Part shown: positions 63,996-64,000 of the stretch, one piece after another | Numbering within the stretch: position 1 is the stretch's first letter | Layout of the letters: every line of letters starts with the position of its first letter | Assembly (NCBI RefSeq): GCF_013868135.1 | Contig: NZ_JACEMU010000007.1 | Location: forward strand, 113,939 to 177,938 | Origin: Paracoccus sp. S1E-3 | GTDB taxonomy: Bacteria; Pseudomonadota; Alphaproteobacteria; Rhodobacterales; Rhodobacteraceae | Direction of reading: 5' to 3' | Length of the DNA stretch: 64,000 nucleotides | Program-made: the position numbers and the translations under genes | Notes under the pieces: model-generated | The model's database searches: none | What the model was told of the DNA's origin: nothing | Seen by the model: the letters and a program-made list of their open reading frames with translations, nothing else

Positions 63996-64000
63996 GTTTC

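Overview
The window is a GC-rich chromosomal segment of an alphaproteobacterium of the Rhodobacteraceae. Paracoccus or a close relative is my best guess, inferred from gene content and not from a search. The evidence is a complete Rhodobacter-type gene transfer agent (GTA) cluster, 5-aminolevulinate synthase (hemA) rather than the C5 heme pathway, an FnrL regulon with recognisable FNR boxes, and A/K-rich tails on ribosomal protein L21.

Region 1 (1-15015): the end of an unrecognised gene, then a promoter followed at once by an intrinsic terminator, then the GTA operon in the order terminase small and large subunits, portal, g3.5, prohead protease, major capsid, adaptor, stopper, tail terminator, tail tube, two chaperones, a short tape measure, distal tail, hub, cell-wall peptidase, the 1287-residue megatron and a DUF2793 fibre-like protein. 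All reading frames are open. Further hairpin terminators lie inside the operon, after the large terminase and after the capsid gene.

Region 2 (15068-22649): cysE, a convergent sirtuin, a small secreted protein, adenine deaminase and lepA. An AT-rich accessory patch follows: a solitary P-loop ATPase, a pair of inverted REP sequences and a REP-associated transposase interrupted by a stop codon.

Region 3 (22689-35957): housekeeping genes (esterase, miaB, SMR transporter, gatB, a lipoprotein transglycosylase, an M20 peptidase), then the oxygen-responsive heme block: hemA with an upstream FNR box, a RodZ-like protein, and divergent hemN and fnrL sharing one FNR box. That box fits a class II promoter for hemN exactly.

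Region 4 (35958-45000): an M48 protease; an operon of a 19-repeat MORN protein, a 56-residue membrane protein and a VWA protein; NAD synthetase; a dehalogenase-like hydrolase; RNase P RNA; a small orphan gene; a decayed NIPSNAP-like gene beside an intact ArsR-type regulator; and rpmG.

Region 5 (45000-64000): lnt and a DEAD-box helicase, an Na+/H+ antiporter, a DUF4139 protein, a lipid A-type acyltransferase, a DMT transporter, transketolase, rplU-rpmA, an acetyltransferase, an aldo/keto reductase with a flavin reductase, an M32 carboxypeptidase, ctaA (COX15), two small membrane proteins and a tRNA-Gly. Four copies of a ~20-bp motif built on GATATTTG-N-ACCAGA sit just downstream of genes across the window, always in the direction of transcription.
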